Below, piece after piece: positions 33,536-42,500 of a DNA stretch of 42,500 nt (position 1 is the first letter of the stretch; the number at the start of each line of letters is the position of its first letter). The DNA is from Chrysomallon squamiferum (lineage: Eukaryota; Mollusca; Gastropoda; Neomphalida; Peltospiridae): contig CM022667.1 of NCBI GenBank assembly GCA_012295275.1, positions 3,454,501 through 3,497,000 of the forward strand, given 5' to 3'. The translations under genes were made by a program, and so were the position numbers. Below the pieces are notes generated by a model that worked only from the letters and a program-made list of their open reading frames with translations, was not told where the DNA came from and did no database searches.

Positions 33536-33908
33536 ACTTGCATAATAACGATATGAAAACGGAGGGGAAAAAGAAGTTATGGCCATCTTGTCTCTTTTTC
33601 ATTAGCAAACGTGTCATGTCCATAATTACAGACGCACAGTATATAATTTGGCGGGCGTCTTGGAAGCTGAATATTCGTCATTGATGCACCATTATTGTTT
33701 CTCCACACACACATTACCAATTGTAAATAATAAATGCAATTTGATAGGGAGGCCAGACTCACCTCCCAACACAATGCCTCTGTAATTGTTGCCATCAAGG
33801 CCTGGCCGACTGTTTATTCAAATGTGAAACATGATTTTCCATCCCGATCCAAATGGAATTAATTACATTAGCCATGAAAATATCCCCCTCGCCTGGCAAT
33901 TCTGACCT
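33536..33908. promoter_or_regulatory. Candidate conserved non-coding island with YY1-type site
   Basis: About 370 bp of balanced, repeat-free sequence with several TAATTA/ATTAATTA homeodomain cores and CAAGATGGCC (minus strand, 33581-33590), a good YY1-type core. No frame resembles protein. Its composition and motif mix resemble the islands at 17.6 and 25.9 kb. Confidence 0.45.
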
Positions 33909-33977
33909 TTTTTTTTTTTTTTTTTTTTTCTCTCTCTCTCTCTCTCTCTCACTCTCACTCTCACTCTCACACACACA
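33909..33977. repeat. Poly-T, (CT)n, (CACTCT)n, (CA)n complex tract
   Basis: A T20 run passes into CT, then CTCACT, then CACACA units: four microsatellite types back to back. Confidence 0.95.
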
Positions 33978-34474
33978 TATCCCTTCTAACAATGTTTTAA
34001 CAATCTTTTTCGGCTTCCTTAGGAAAAGCTAAGCATTTCCAGATGCAGATGAAACACAGCAGAACTGTGCTCACAACCTGACACATTCTGCGACATTCCA
34101 TTACTTTAAAAAAAATCACTTTTTATTGTTCGCAGCTTAAGGGAGAAGAAAAAGAAAAAAAATAAGAATTAAGTTTTTTGAAAAAAAAAAATTAATCCAT
34201 TGTGTTTGCTTACCCCTTTACCCCCACACACCCCCCCCAGTGAAAATTGTAAGTTTATCTTAAACGTTATTTTTTTTATTTATTAAACAGATGTTAAAAC
34301 TACTACAGACTTAATGACCTTCTTTTGTTATAAAAACCTTTTTTTTTTTTCAAACAGTTGTAACGAGAAGAAGAAGTTAATCCATTTATTTAGACAAGAC
34401 AAAGTGAGATATCCAACAGATCTTAAAAACGTTACTGAAAAATGAGTTATTAAACTACAGTGCCCTAATAGGTA

Positions 34475-34477
<3 letters not shown>
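33978..34477. other. AT-rich DNA, weakly balanced start
   Basis: A balanced stretch at 33985-34100, then A/T-rich sequence with a C8 run (about 34231-34238). No gene is seen. Confidence 0.5.

Positions 34478-34522
<45 letters not shown>
34478..34522. repeat. Poly-A tract, 45 nt
   Basis: Uninterrupted A45 homopolymer followed by AAAAGAAA-type sequence. Confidence 0.97.
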
Positions 34523-34524
<2 letters not shown>

Positions 34525-34860
34525 AAAAAGAAATAAAAAGTGAAATGAAAGATGATCAGAATGGTTTTTTTTTAATTTTTTTTTTATCTCTCTCTCTTTC
34601 TCAGTGAAGAGAACTGCAAGTGAGAAAACAAAGAGAGATTCTGTGTTTCCCAGTCCTCCCCGAGGCCTTACACTGGCCACTACAGACACACTGATATATG
34701 CAGATTAGATGTCAGTCAACTGCTTGTTTGACCTATTTAATTAAACGGTGGATCCAGTCTTCTCTCATAAAGTGACGTGCATTTCATTACAATTAGGTGT
34801 GTACTGCCACCGCTGCTGCTGTTGTTGCTGTTACTGTTTGTTTTTTTTAAACCTCAACGC
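34523..34860. promoter_or_regulatory. Small candidate island
   Basis: From about 34660 to 34850 the sequence is balanced, with ATTTAATTAAACGG and TTACAATTAGG homeodomain-type cores, ending in GCTGCTGCTGTTG trinucleotides. Regulatory function is inferred from resemblance to the other islands. Confidence 0.3.
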
Positions 34861-35028
34861 CAAACGGAAGCCGATAACACAAGCTGTGACCAGTTGTGTG
34901 TGTCGATACGGTGAGTGAACACGTATATCTCTCTTCTTCACTGACTTCTGCTGTCATTATTTCTCTCACTCTCTGTCTCTCTCTCTCTGTTGTGTCGAGA
35001 TTCTTACCGATCTTGTTAACAGCCTTTC

Positions 35029-35084
<56 letters not shown>

Positions 35085-35098
35085 TTCTCTCTCTCCCC
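34861..35098. repeat. (CT)n microsatellites in a CT-rich region
   Basis: CT patches at about 34964-34988 and a long (CT)n at 35032-35094 with two GTCTCT interruptions. The reverse-strand Arg/Glu-rich frame is a repeat artefact. Confidence 0.9.
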
Positions 35099-35480
35099 AC
35101 GCTTGTTTCTTTTCAAGGAATTGTTCATTCATGTTTCTCATTTCACGTAACTCAACCAGTGTTTTGTTGCTTTCCCAGCTATTCAAATATTTAAAACTTT
35201 TGTACCGTGGTTGTGTTTATTTAAGGTGTACGCGAATGTGTGATTATTAATATAGATACAGACACACATGCCTGCCTAGGCTTGGGTAGATTTATGTACT
35301 AGTGCAGATAAATGCTCTAGAGAATTTATGTTCCAGGATATAGAGATTTATTAAACTACTACTGTTATTATTAGCGTTACATAGCTTTATATACTAATAC
35401 ACGTAGAGAGATTTTATATACAATTATAGATAGATGAATACTGTAGTAAAGATATATCCACTTAGTAATATATGTATACA
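35099..35480. other. Unique AT-rich spacer
   Basis: No repeats or genes are recognised. Confidence 0.5.
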
Positions 35481-35870
35481 AACACATGTACATAAATCTC
35501 GATATTTGCCAGTGTTGATGGTGAGATGTTTTTCATTACGCTGTTTATTATAACCAGCAAATGGACTACAACAAAAGGCTCTGATTACTGGGAGAGTGTT
35601 TTCATTGTCACCGTTTGACTATTGTTATTAGTATGTGCCCGTGACTGAAACACACCTTTACCTACCTGTTGACGAGTTCTTCCTCCGTGTTATTAGACAG
35701 GTGTTTGGCTTTTGTCAGCGGGCAAAGAAACACCTGACAATATGTCTTTCGCGAGTCACGCATCGATGGGTTTTTATTACCTTTTATTTATAATCTTGCT
35801 TCATTTTCTGTGCATTCTTTTTATTGAAACCAGGAGCAGGATTTGATGAAGGGTGTAAAAGGAAGGGAAG
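35481..35870. promoter_or_regulatory. Candidate island with inverted E-box pair
   Basis: Balanced sequence. CAGGTGTTT (35698-35706) and its exact reverse complement AAACACCTG (35728-35736) flank 21 bp. CACCTG/CAGGTG is the Snail/ZEB-type E-box. Several ATTGTT/ACAAAAGG-type HMG-box cores are also present. An enhancer-like role is inferred. Confidence 0.4.
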
Positions 35871-36440
35871 AAAAAAATATATATATTTATAAAAAATGAC
35901 GTTTTATTATATATATGCCCCACGTTAATTTTAATTTCATAGGATTGTTTGAAAACTTCGAGTTTTCCAGATGTTTGCTGATCCGAGTGTTTAAGAATGA
36001 CCGACGTTTATAAAGATGTGGCTGAATATTTTAATATAAATCAAGTAACAGAATCTTACAACGTAAATTATTATTTTAAACAATTCTTGAATTTTTGTAT
36101 TTTTATTTAACCTCAGTTTCTTGCCAAAAAAAAAAAAAAAAAAAAATTTTTTTTTTTTTGCATGAATTTATAACATTTTTTCTTTATTTAAATTATATTT
36201 TTGATGGTTAACTGAGAGAAAAAAAAAGTTCATGAATTTCATGCATGTGTAATCTAAAATATATTTTAGATGGTTGTCTCAAAATCCTTTTTTTTTTTGA
36301 AAAAAAAATACTTATGTATTTATTTTATATCAATATCTAATCCCTTGAGTACCTGTTATGATTCATCTGAACCTTAAATGAGTTAGATTAGAAATTTAAT
36401 CAAGCATGAAACTTTGGTATCTTCTAATTCTTTATAGTTT
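35871..36440. other. AT-rich DNA, no gene seen
   Basis: AT patches (35878-35890), an A run (36126-36146) followed directly by a T run (36147-36159), and unique AT-rich sequence. No gene is seen. Confidence 0.55.
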
Positions 36441-36442
36441 TG

Positions 36443-36456
36443 CCACTAGATGGCAG
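36443..36456 (+). promoter_or_regulatory. CTCF-type binding site
   Basis: CCACTAGATGGCAG fits the bilaterian CTCF core CCASYAGRKGGCRS at all 14 positions. It is preceded by TG and followed by TACC. CTCF marks domain boundaries and loop anchors in many bilaterians. The match is visible; occupancy is inferred. Confidence 0.55.
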
Positions 36457-36489
36457 TACCAAACTTTTCAATTAGTTATGTGTGTGATG

Positions 36490-37205
36490 TAGCCGATCAT
36501 TATAAAACTGGTTTACTGATCTCATTACTATAAAACATTTAAATATGTTATTAAACATAATTAAGTTATTTATAACCAACATAAAGATATTCCTTTTTAT
36601 GATGTAACCTTTTTAAAAATATTTTGTTTTATGATGTAACCATTTCCAGAACATTTAAATGTGTAATGTAACTGTTATAAAACTATTTTTAGTGATGTAA
36701 CCATAATAGGAACGTTTAAATTTGTATGGAACAATTTTAAAATTATATTTTTACAATGTAACGATTACCAGAACATTTAAATATGTAATGTAACTTTTTG
36801 AAACTCTTTTTTATGATGTAACCATTACTAGAACATTTAAATATTTTTGTATATCACCATAAAAAAATACTATTTTATATTATGCAACCATTCCCAGAAC
36901 ATTTAAATGTTCGATGTAACCATCATAAAACTATTTTATATAATGTAACCATTACCAGAACAATTAAATGTTTGATGTAACCATCATAAAACTATTTTTT
37001 ATTATATAACCGTCACCAGAACATATAAATGTTTGATGTAACCATCATAAAACTATTTTATATTATATAACCGTCACCAGAACATTTAAATATTTGATGT
37101 AACCATCATAAAACAATTTTTTTAATGACGTAACCATCACCAGAACATTTTAATTTGTGTGTAACCATCATTTCAGTGATGTAACCACCACACACAGGAA
37201 CATTT
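36490..37205. repeat. 61-bp degenerate minisatellite, ~11 copies
   Basis: GATGTAAC starts at 36913, 36974, 37035 and 37096, an exact 61-bp period; earlier copies (36600-36900) are more diverged. Each unit has two ATGTAACCAT-like half-units and a GAACATTTAAATGTT-like palindrome. One copy is a perfect 16-bp palindrome, GAACATTTAAATGTTC (36897-36912). Confidence 0.9.
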
Positions 37206-37400
37206 TTGTCACCATTGGAAAACTGTTTCGAACTTCAAGCTGTCACTGAAGTGATTTTTAACACTCGCACTGCTAGACAACAACAAACACAAAAGAGTTA
37301 AGACAATATTGGACGACTGTCAACTCGATGCCGTAGCCGAGGGAAGGAACACTAGTTGACAGCAAGGTGTCTGTCAACATCGGCACATGGCTGCTGATGT
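37206..37400. promoter_or_regulatory. Balanced island with TALE-type sites
   Basis: Three TGACAG/CTGTCA cores (37317, 37357 and 37371 regions). The first two lie in an inverted repeat CTGTCAACT (37317-37325) and AGTTGACAG (37354-37362). TGACAG is the Meis/Prep/TGIF half-site. Function is inferred. Confidence 0.3.
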
Positions 37401-37599
37401 TGTTGTCTCTCTCTCTCTCTCTCTCGGTTTTTGTGTTGTCTGTTCACAGTGTTACATCATCTGACTGTTGCAGACGTTCATATTTCCTTTCATCACTGTC
37501 AAACTCTTTTCTCTGTTTTTTGTTTTCTTTCTCTTGTGTTTTTTTTTCTTGATTACGATTAATTGTTGTGGTTAGTATTGTTATTTGATTTATTTTTTG
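37401..37599. other. CT-rich and AT-rich spacer
   Basis: Includes (TC)n at about 37407-37425 and pyrimidine-rich DNA to 37550. No gene is seen. Confidence 0.5.
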
Positions 37600-37774
37600 T
37601 TGTTGTTGTAGTAGTAGCAGGTAGCAGTAGCAGGTTAGATGTTGTAGAAGAAGTTGTAGTAGTATTAGATGTTGTACTGGAAGTAGTGTTAATGGGTAGT
37701 AGTAATGGTAGTAGTTGTTGTAACAGTACTGTTGGTAGATGTCATAGTAGTTGTCACAGTAATAACATAAATCA

Positions 37775-37813
<39 letters not shown>

Positions 37814-37842
37814 AAATTGCAGTAGTAGTAATAAGTAGTAAC
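37600..37842. repeat. (GTA/TAG)n trinucleotide tract
   Basis: Imperfect GTAGTA/GTTGTA units throughout, with a perfect AGT/TAG block at about 37773-37813. It is the complement of the ACT trinucleotide used in the 5.6-8.4 kb array. Confidence 0.9.
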
Positions 37843-37850
37843 AGTTGTAC

Positions 37851-37855
<5 letters not shown>

Positions 37856-37893
<38 letters not shown>
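37856..37893. repeat. (AT)19 microsatellite
   Basis: Thirty-eight bp of perfect AT, able to form a cruciform or hairpin. Confidence 0.98.
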
Positions 37894-37897
<4 letters not shown>

Positions 37898-38285
37898 CTT
37901 GTTATTTTTTAATTAATTAATTATTATTTTTATTTTTATTTTTTAAACATTTAGTTATATTAATGTTCTTACTAAAAAAAAAAAAAAAAAAAAAAATTAA
38001 AAAATTTTTTTGCAATTAATTCAACAATCTTGATGAATATTTGTTTTTCAGGATGTATAATTAATGAATTGATCTGATTTTTGATTTAACGATCAGCTTG
38101 TTCACCCATGCGGTTGGTAAAACACTAATTATAAACATCCTTGTTAAACACCGTTATTATTTATTTATTTAATCCGCAATGTTTGTTGTTGTCACAAACG
38201 TCTGTAACACCCTTTTTTTTGCAAGTTTATTACTTTAGTACTCAGTTTCACAACAGATACTGGATATTTTATTTTATTAATCTGT
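37894..38285. other. AT-rich spacer with poly-A
   Basis: A run of about 23 A near 37974-37996 and otherwise unique AT-rich DNA. No gene is seen. Confidence 0.55.
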
Positions 38286-38526
38286 CTGTCTGTCTTTTCA
38301 TCATCATCTATTCATCCATCAGTTTATCCTTTGGTCCTTTTCATTTGTCTCTGTTTATCCATCCATCCATCCATCCATCCTTCTATCCAATCATTCATTC
38401 ATTCATCCATTTATCACACTTTCTTACCATCTACCCTAACATCATCCATCCATTTTTTCCATCCATCCATCTGTCTGTTCACATATCCATCCATTTGTTT
38501 CATTTTTTTTTTTTTTTTTTTTTTTT
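38286..38526. repeat. (ATCC/ATTC)n tetranucleotide tract and poly-T
   Basis: Imperfect ATCC units (best block about 38358-38380) interspersed with ATTC, then a T run of about 23 (38504-38526). Ile/His/Pro/Ser-rich open frames here are artefacts. Confidence 0.9.
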
Positions 38527-38559
38527 CCAGTTCAGACAATTGTTTTTTTTTAATTTTAA

Positions 38560-38905
38560 AACCTCCTGTTTACTTACGAGTACAATTACAGTGAAAATCG
38601 GATTCACTTTTATTTATCACATTTGCATTGATTGTGTAAATTCGACGAAACCGGTATACCCAGAGGTCTAATTAGTCGTCCATTCATTAGCATAGTTACT
38701 TCGTTTATCTGCGAACGTTAGTGTCGCTGACTTGTTCGGTTTCATCACTGCTTATTATTCTCGTTAGGTGCGTATGACTTTGTTCTCGTTTCCGTATTAA
38801 TTGAATTCTGTTTCGTCGTGTAATTCTCGCATCACACTCGGGTTTATTACACTCCTGGTTATTATATGTTTTACCTGTACTTCATCTTGTCATTAATACT
38901 GATGT
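38560..38905. promoter_or_regulatory. Candidate conserved non-coding island
   Basis: About 345 bp of balanced, CpG-containing sequence without homopolymers; CTAATTAG-type and ATTAATTGAATT homeodomain cores are present. No protein-like frame is seen. Reads as one of the island series; function inferred. Confidence 0.4.
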
Positions 38906-38910
38906 ATGTA

Positions 38911-38912
38911 GG

Positions 38913-38947
<35 letters not shown>
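38911..38947. repeat. (GATA)n microsatellite
   Basis: Eight to nine TAGA/GATA units. Confidence 0.95.
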
Positions 38948-39024
38948 GTACGGACACACTGAAAGATGGATAATTAGATCACAACTAGGTATAAATGGAG
39001 TAGTTGTTATTTTTCAAAGTCACT

Positions 39025-39150
39025 GCTTCATTTAAATCTACAATTTGTAGATCACTGATTTACAAATCTACAATTTGTATTGTACTAGATCAGTGATTTA
39101 CAAATCTATTATTTGCATTTCTGATTTCTAAAATCACAATTTCTGTTGTA
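39025..39150. repeat. Short direct and inverted repeats
   Basis: TGATTTACAAATCTA occurs at about 39056 and 39095, and TCTACAATTTGTAGA (about 39036-39050) is a near-perfect palindrome. ATTTGCAT (POU octamer, reverse) is at 39111-39118. Confidence 0.6.
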
Positions 39151-39159
39151 CTCAGTTGC

Positions 39160-39270
39160 ACAGACAAACACACACAAAAACATACATGCACACACACAAA
39201 CACACACACACACACACATACAGTCACACACATATATAAAGAGAGAGAGAAGAGAGAGAGAGAGAGAGTT
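39160..39270. repeat. (CA)n and (GA)n microsatellites
   Basis: CA-rich tract (39164-39234) followed by TATATAAA and a GA tract (39240-39268). Confidence 0.93.
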
Positions 39271-39562
39271 TGTATAAGGGGTAGATTATTTTACATTTCT
39301 TTGACTATGTAACAAGTACACCAATGATAATTACTTCATTGTTATTTAATTTTGAATTTAATCTTTTTAATTGTGATTTTAAAAAAGTAAAAAGAAACTA
39401 TTATTGCATGTTATTTAAACTTTCTTTATATAATTATCATTTCTCAAAAAAACTATTGTAATAGTTATTCCTTTTAGATTTTTTAAATAAAATTTTAAAA
39501 GAATTAATGTTAAAATTAGATATTATTTTTAATAAATTTTGTTTATGTTGTTTGCTAGCTGG

Positions 39563-39596
<34 letters not shown>

Positions 39597-40300
39597 AATA
39601 GTTACTTCATATTTTTTATTTGAAATATTTTCAAAAATACAAATCATATATTACATAATTTACTTGTTAATATAATTTATTTATTTATTTTTTAATAAAT
39701 AATAAATAGTTACTACATTTATATACTTGTTATTTTGTATTTTACAAAATCTTTAAACATGAATTATATATTATATAGAAAACTCATCTAACTTATTTGA
39801 TAATGTAGATTATTTTGTTATTATTATATTTTTAAATAAATAGATATATTAATTGATACTTAAATTCTAAAATAAAAATAAATAATTAAAAAACACCAAA
39901 AGAAACACAGAATGCTGGTATAGAACCATTAAATTTTCTTCTTGTAAAAAATGAAATAAGTAATAAATAAATATATATAAACCAAATGTGTCCTTTAATT
40001 TACTTGTTAATGTCTGTGTTAGTTATGTTACTCCAATTTACATAATAAAATTAAATATATTGGTTGTTAGTTCATGAAATATTCAGTATATACATATATA
40101 TGTTAACTATTTTTTGTAGCCTAAAAAAAAAAGACAATTTTTTAAAAATTAAATAAATAATAAAATATAGTAAACAATTAAAATTTATCACCAAATATAA
40201 TTAAACTGTGTAAAACTGACAATATTGTAGATAATTTACAAGTTTTCTTTACAATAAACATATTGTTATTTTTCAAAAAGAGTCTTTTTTTTTTTTAATC
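39271..40300. other. Extremely AT-rich DNA with faint internal repetition
   Basis: AT content is exceptionally high. It contains (TA)n at about 39565-39594. Motifs such as TTTACTTGTTAAT (39660 and 40000 regions) and GTAGATTATTTT/GTAGATAATTTA recur, hinting at an old tandem family. No gene is seen. Confidence 0.5.
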
Positions 40301-40490
40301 TTTATTTTTTTTTTTTTTTTTAAAAATAAATTCAAAAAAAAAAAAAAAAAAAAAAAAAAATTAAACTCAAAATGCTCTCAGCAACAGATTCGCACCACAA
40401 ACTTGTACACACACACAATAATAAATACATTAGTCTATACTCCATTATTTTTTTTTTTTTTTTTTTTGAAAAAAAAAAAAAAAAAGATTT
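40285..40490. repeat. Facing poly-T and poly-A tracts
   Basis: T-rich run (40286-40321) followed by A27 (about 40335-40361), then T19 (about 40448-40466) immediately followed by A17 (40469-40485). Both pairs are potential hairpins or cruciforms. Confidence 0.9.
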
Positions 40491-40639
40491 ATACCTACAT
40501 TAATACCTATTCATGAAACTGCCTGTTAATTTCTGCACTACTCACATTTATTTCATTGTCTGTGCAATAAAAACATTGCTAGTAATTACTCTGTATTTTA
40601 AAAAAAAAAAAAAAATGATTAAGACCAAATCTCAGTTTT

Positions 40640-40915
40640 TTTGACACTGCTGCATAAACAGAGTTCTTCGTTACAATCTGCTGGTTAATTCCGTAACAAC
40701 TGCAACATCTCTTTGTTTGCGTTGTAATATAGATTGTATCTGCAGCTTCGCTCGCTATTATGTTTTTGCGTCATCAAATTAATTAAACGAAAATATTGCC
40801 GTCATTACGTTTATCCGTGCAAAACGCATCTTCGTCGCAGAACCCTGACAACTGCGTCTACCTCGTCAGCGATTAGTTTGATCCGCTAATAACACACACC
40901 CAGTATACTTCTTCT
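40640..40915. promoter_or_regulatory. Candidate conserved non-coding island
   Basis: Balanced, CpG-containing sequence with TTTGCGTCATC, AATTAATTAAACG and CATTACGTTTA motifs, the last of the island series. Flanked by AT-rich DNA on both sides. Function is inferred. Confidence 0.4.
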
Positions 40916-41318
40916 TTCTCTCTCCCGTGATAATGATTTTTTTTTTTTTTCTTTCTCCCGTGTATTTTAATACTACAACTAATTAAATTGCCGTACACAC
41001 ACATATACATAAACATGATGCATACATTTCATTTATTCTTCGATTTGTCGTATCGACTGTGCTGGTAGAAAATTATACATTTCATTAATTCCTTTAAAAA
41101 AAAAAAATGTTTTTTGAGGATAATAAACGGATCGATTGGAGGTAATTTGTCCTTAAGTACGTTTATGCAATGGTCTAGGGTTACTTAGTGTTCTGCTTTT
41201 CTTAGATCCTGTGTACTCGTTAGTAAGTGTGTTTCTGTTAACCATTTTCACTTATAATTAAGTATCTGACTGTCCCACAGGTCTCTGAACATAACAGGCT
41301 TGTAATCAATATGCAAAT
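40916..41318. other. Mixed AT-rich spacer
   Basis: CTTTCTCTC patches, a CA patch (40995-41010) and unique sequence; octamer ATGCAAAT at 41311-41318 directly before the terminal array. No gene is seen. Confidence 0.5.
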
Positions 41319-42500
41319 AAACAGGTACGATCACAGATAAGAAAAATTGACTAGACGATGTAGCATTCAGATAAATAGCAAGTAATATATATATATATAT
41401 ATATATACAATACAGGTAAATTATAAGTAAGAAAAATTGACTAGACGATGTAGCATTCAGATAAATAGAAAGTAATATATATATATATATACACTACAGG
41501 TAAATTATAAGTAAGAAAAATTGACTAGACGATGTAGGATTCAGATAAATAGAAAGTAATATATATATATATATATATAATACAGGTAAATTATAAGTAA
41601 GAAAAATTGACTAGACGATGTAGCATTTAGATAAATAGAAAGTAATATATATATATACACTGCAGGTAAATTATAAGTAAGAAAAATTGACTAGACGATG
41701 TAGGATTCAGATAAATAGAAAGTAATATATATATATATATACACTACAGGTAAATAATAAGTAAGAAAAATTGACTAGAAGATGTAGGATTCAGATAAAT
41801 AGAAAGTAATATATATATATATATATAATACAGGTAAATTATAAGTAAGAAAAATTGACTAGACGATGTAGCATTCAGATAAATAGAAAGTAATATATAT
41901 ATATACACTACAGGTAAATTATAAGTAAGAAAAATTGACTAGACGATGTAGCATTCAGATAAATAGAAAGTAATATATATATATACACTACAGGTAAATT
42001 ATAAGTAAGAAAAATTGACTAGACAATGTAGCATTCAGATAAATAGAAAGTAATATATATATATATACACTACAGGTAAATTATAAGTAAGAAAAATTGA
42101 CTAGACGATGTAGCATTCAGATAAATAGAAAGTAATATATATATATATACACTACAGGTAAATTATAAGTAAGAAAAATTGACTAGACGATGTAGCATTC
42201 AGATAAATAGAAAGTAATATATATATATATACACTACAGGTAAATTATAAGTAAGAAAAATTGACTAGACGATGTAGCATTCAGATAAATAGAAAGTAAT
42301 ATATATATATACACACACTACAGGTAAATAATAAGTAAGAAAAATTGACTAGACGATGTAGCATTCAGATAAATAGAAAGTAATATATATATATAATACA
42401 GGTAAATTATAAGTAAGAAAAATTGACTAGACGATGTAGGATTCAGATAAATAGAAAGTAATATATATATATACACTACAGATAAATTATAAGTAAGAAA
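41319..42500. repeat. 14-copy compound minisatellite with internal (AT)n, continues off window
   Basis: The core AAAATTGACTAGACGATGTA recurs with TTGACT starting at 41347, 41437, 41521, 41607, 41687, 41771, 41855, 41935, 42015, 42097, 42179, 42261, 42345 and 42423. Intervals are 90, 84, 86, 80, 84, 84, 80, 80, 82, 82, 82, 84 and 78 bp, all even. The difference is mainly the length of the (AT)n block near the end of each unit. Core copies are highly similar, so the array is young. Confidence 0.97.

Overview
This window is non-coding nuclear DNA from an animal. It is AT-rich, contains no convincing protein-coding gene, rRNA or tRNA, and is dominated by simple-sequence tracts and tandem repeats at every stage of decay. 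The absence of operons, the very long A/T homopolymers, the (GT)n, (AT)n, (ATTT)n and (ACT)n tracts, and the isolated islands of balanced composition rich in homeodomain, POU, RFX, CREB and SRF-type sites all fit an intergenic or intronic gene desert. A lophotrochozoan such as a mollusc is a plausible source, but this is a weak guess from general character. No diagnostic gene is present to prove it.

Layout. 1-5.6 kb: AT-rich sequence with (GT), (ATTT), (TTTTA), (ATC) and (ACT) tracts, and one balanced island (about 2.81-3.06 kb) carrying two perfect TGACGTCA sites. 5.58-8.40 kb: a 24-copy compound minisatellite with an embedded (ACT)n tract. 8.4-19 kb: sparse unique sequence between (GT), (CTTT), (GA), (AAT) and homopolymer tracts, a three-copy (GT)-carrying repeat (11.3-11.95 kb), a short minisatellite (14.05-14.2 kb), and an island at 17.28-17.96 kb with a perfect RFX-type palindrome next to a POU octamer. 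19.05-20.49 kb: a TGACA-rich minisatellite containing a roughly 0.5-kb block duplication. 20.5-25.8 kb: low-complexity DNA plus an inverted-repeat region centred on a 24-bp palindrome at 25.43 kb.

25.85-41.3 kb: the island-rich part. Balanced-composition islands at about 25.86-26.30, 28.10-28.78, 29.31-30.15, 32.84-33.15, 33.37-33.91, 34.66-34.85, 35.48-35.87, 37.20-37.40, 38.56-38.90 and 40.64-40.91 kb look like candidate conserved non-coding elements. They are separated by more tandem arrays (30-bp at 27.2 kb, about 34-bp at 31.2 kb, 61-bp at 36.5-37.2 kb) and homopolymers. A perfect CTCF-type consensus lies at 36.443 kb. The island at 29.3-30.1 kb is unusually open in one forward frame. 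41.32-42.5 kb: a 14-copy compound minisatellite with an embedded (AT)n tract that runs off the window end.

Most notable observations: (i) three unrelated tandem families (5.6, 11.3 and 41.3 kb) each carry a microsatellite inside the unit, so unit length varies in steps of the microsatellite period; (ii) several minisatellites have a short dyad in each unit; (iii) the island cluster resembles the cis-regulatory landscape of a developmental gene outside the window. All functional readings of the islands are inference from sequence alone.
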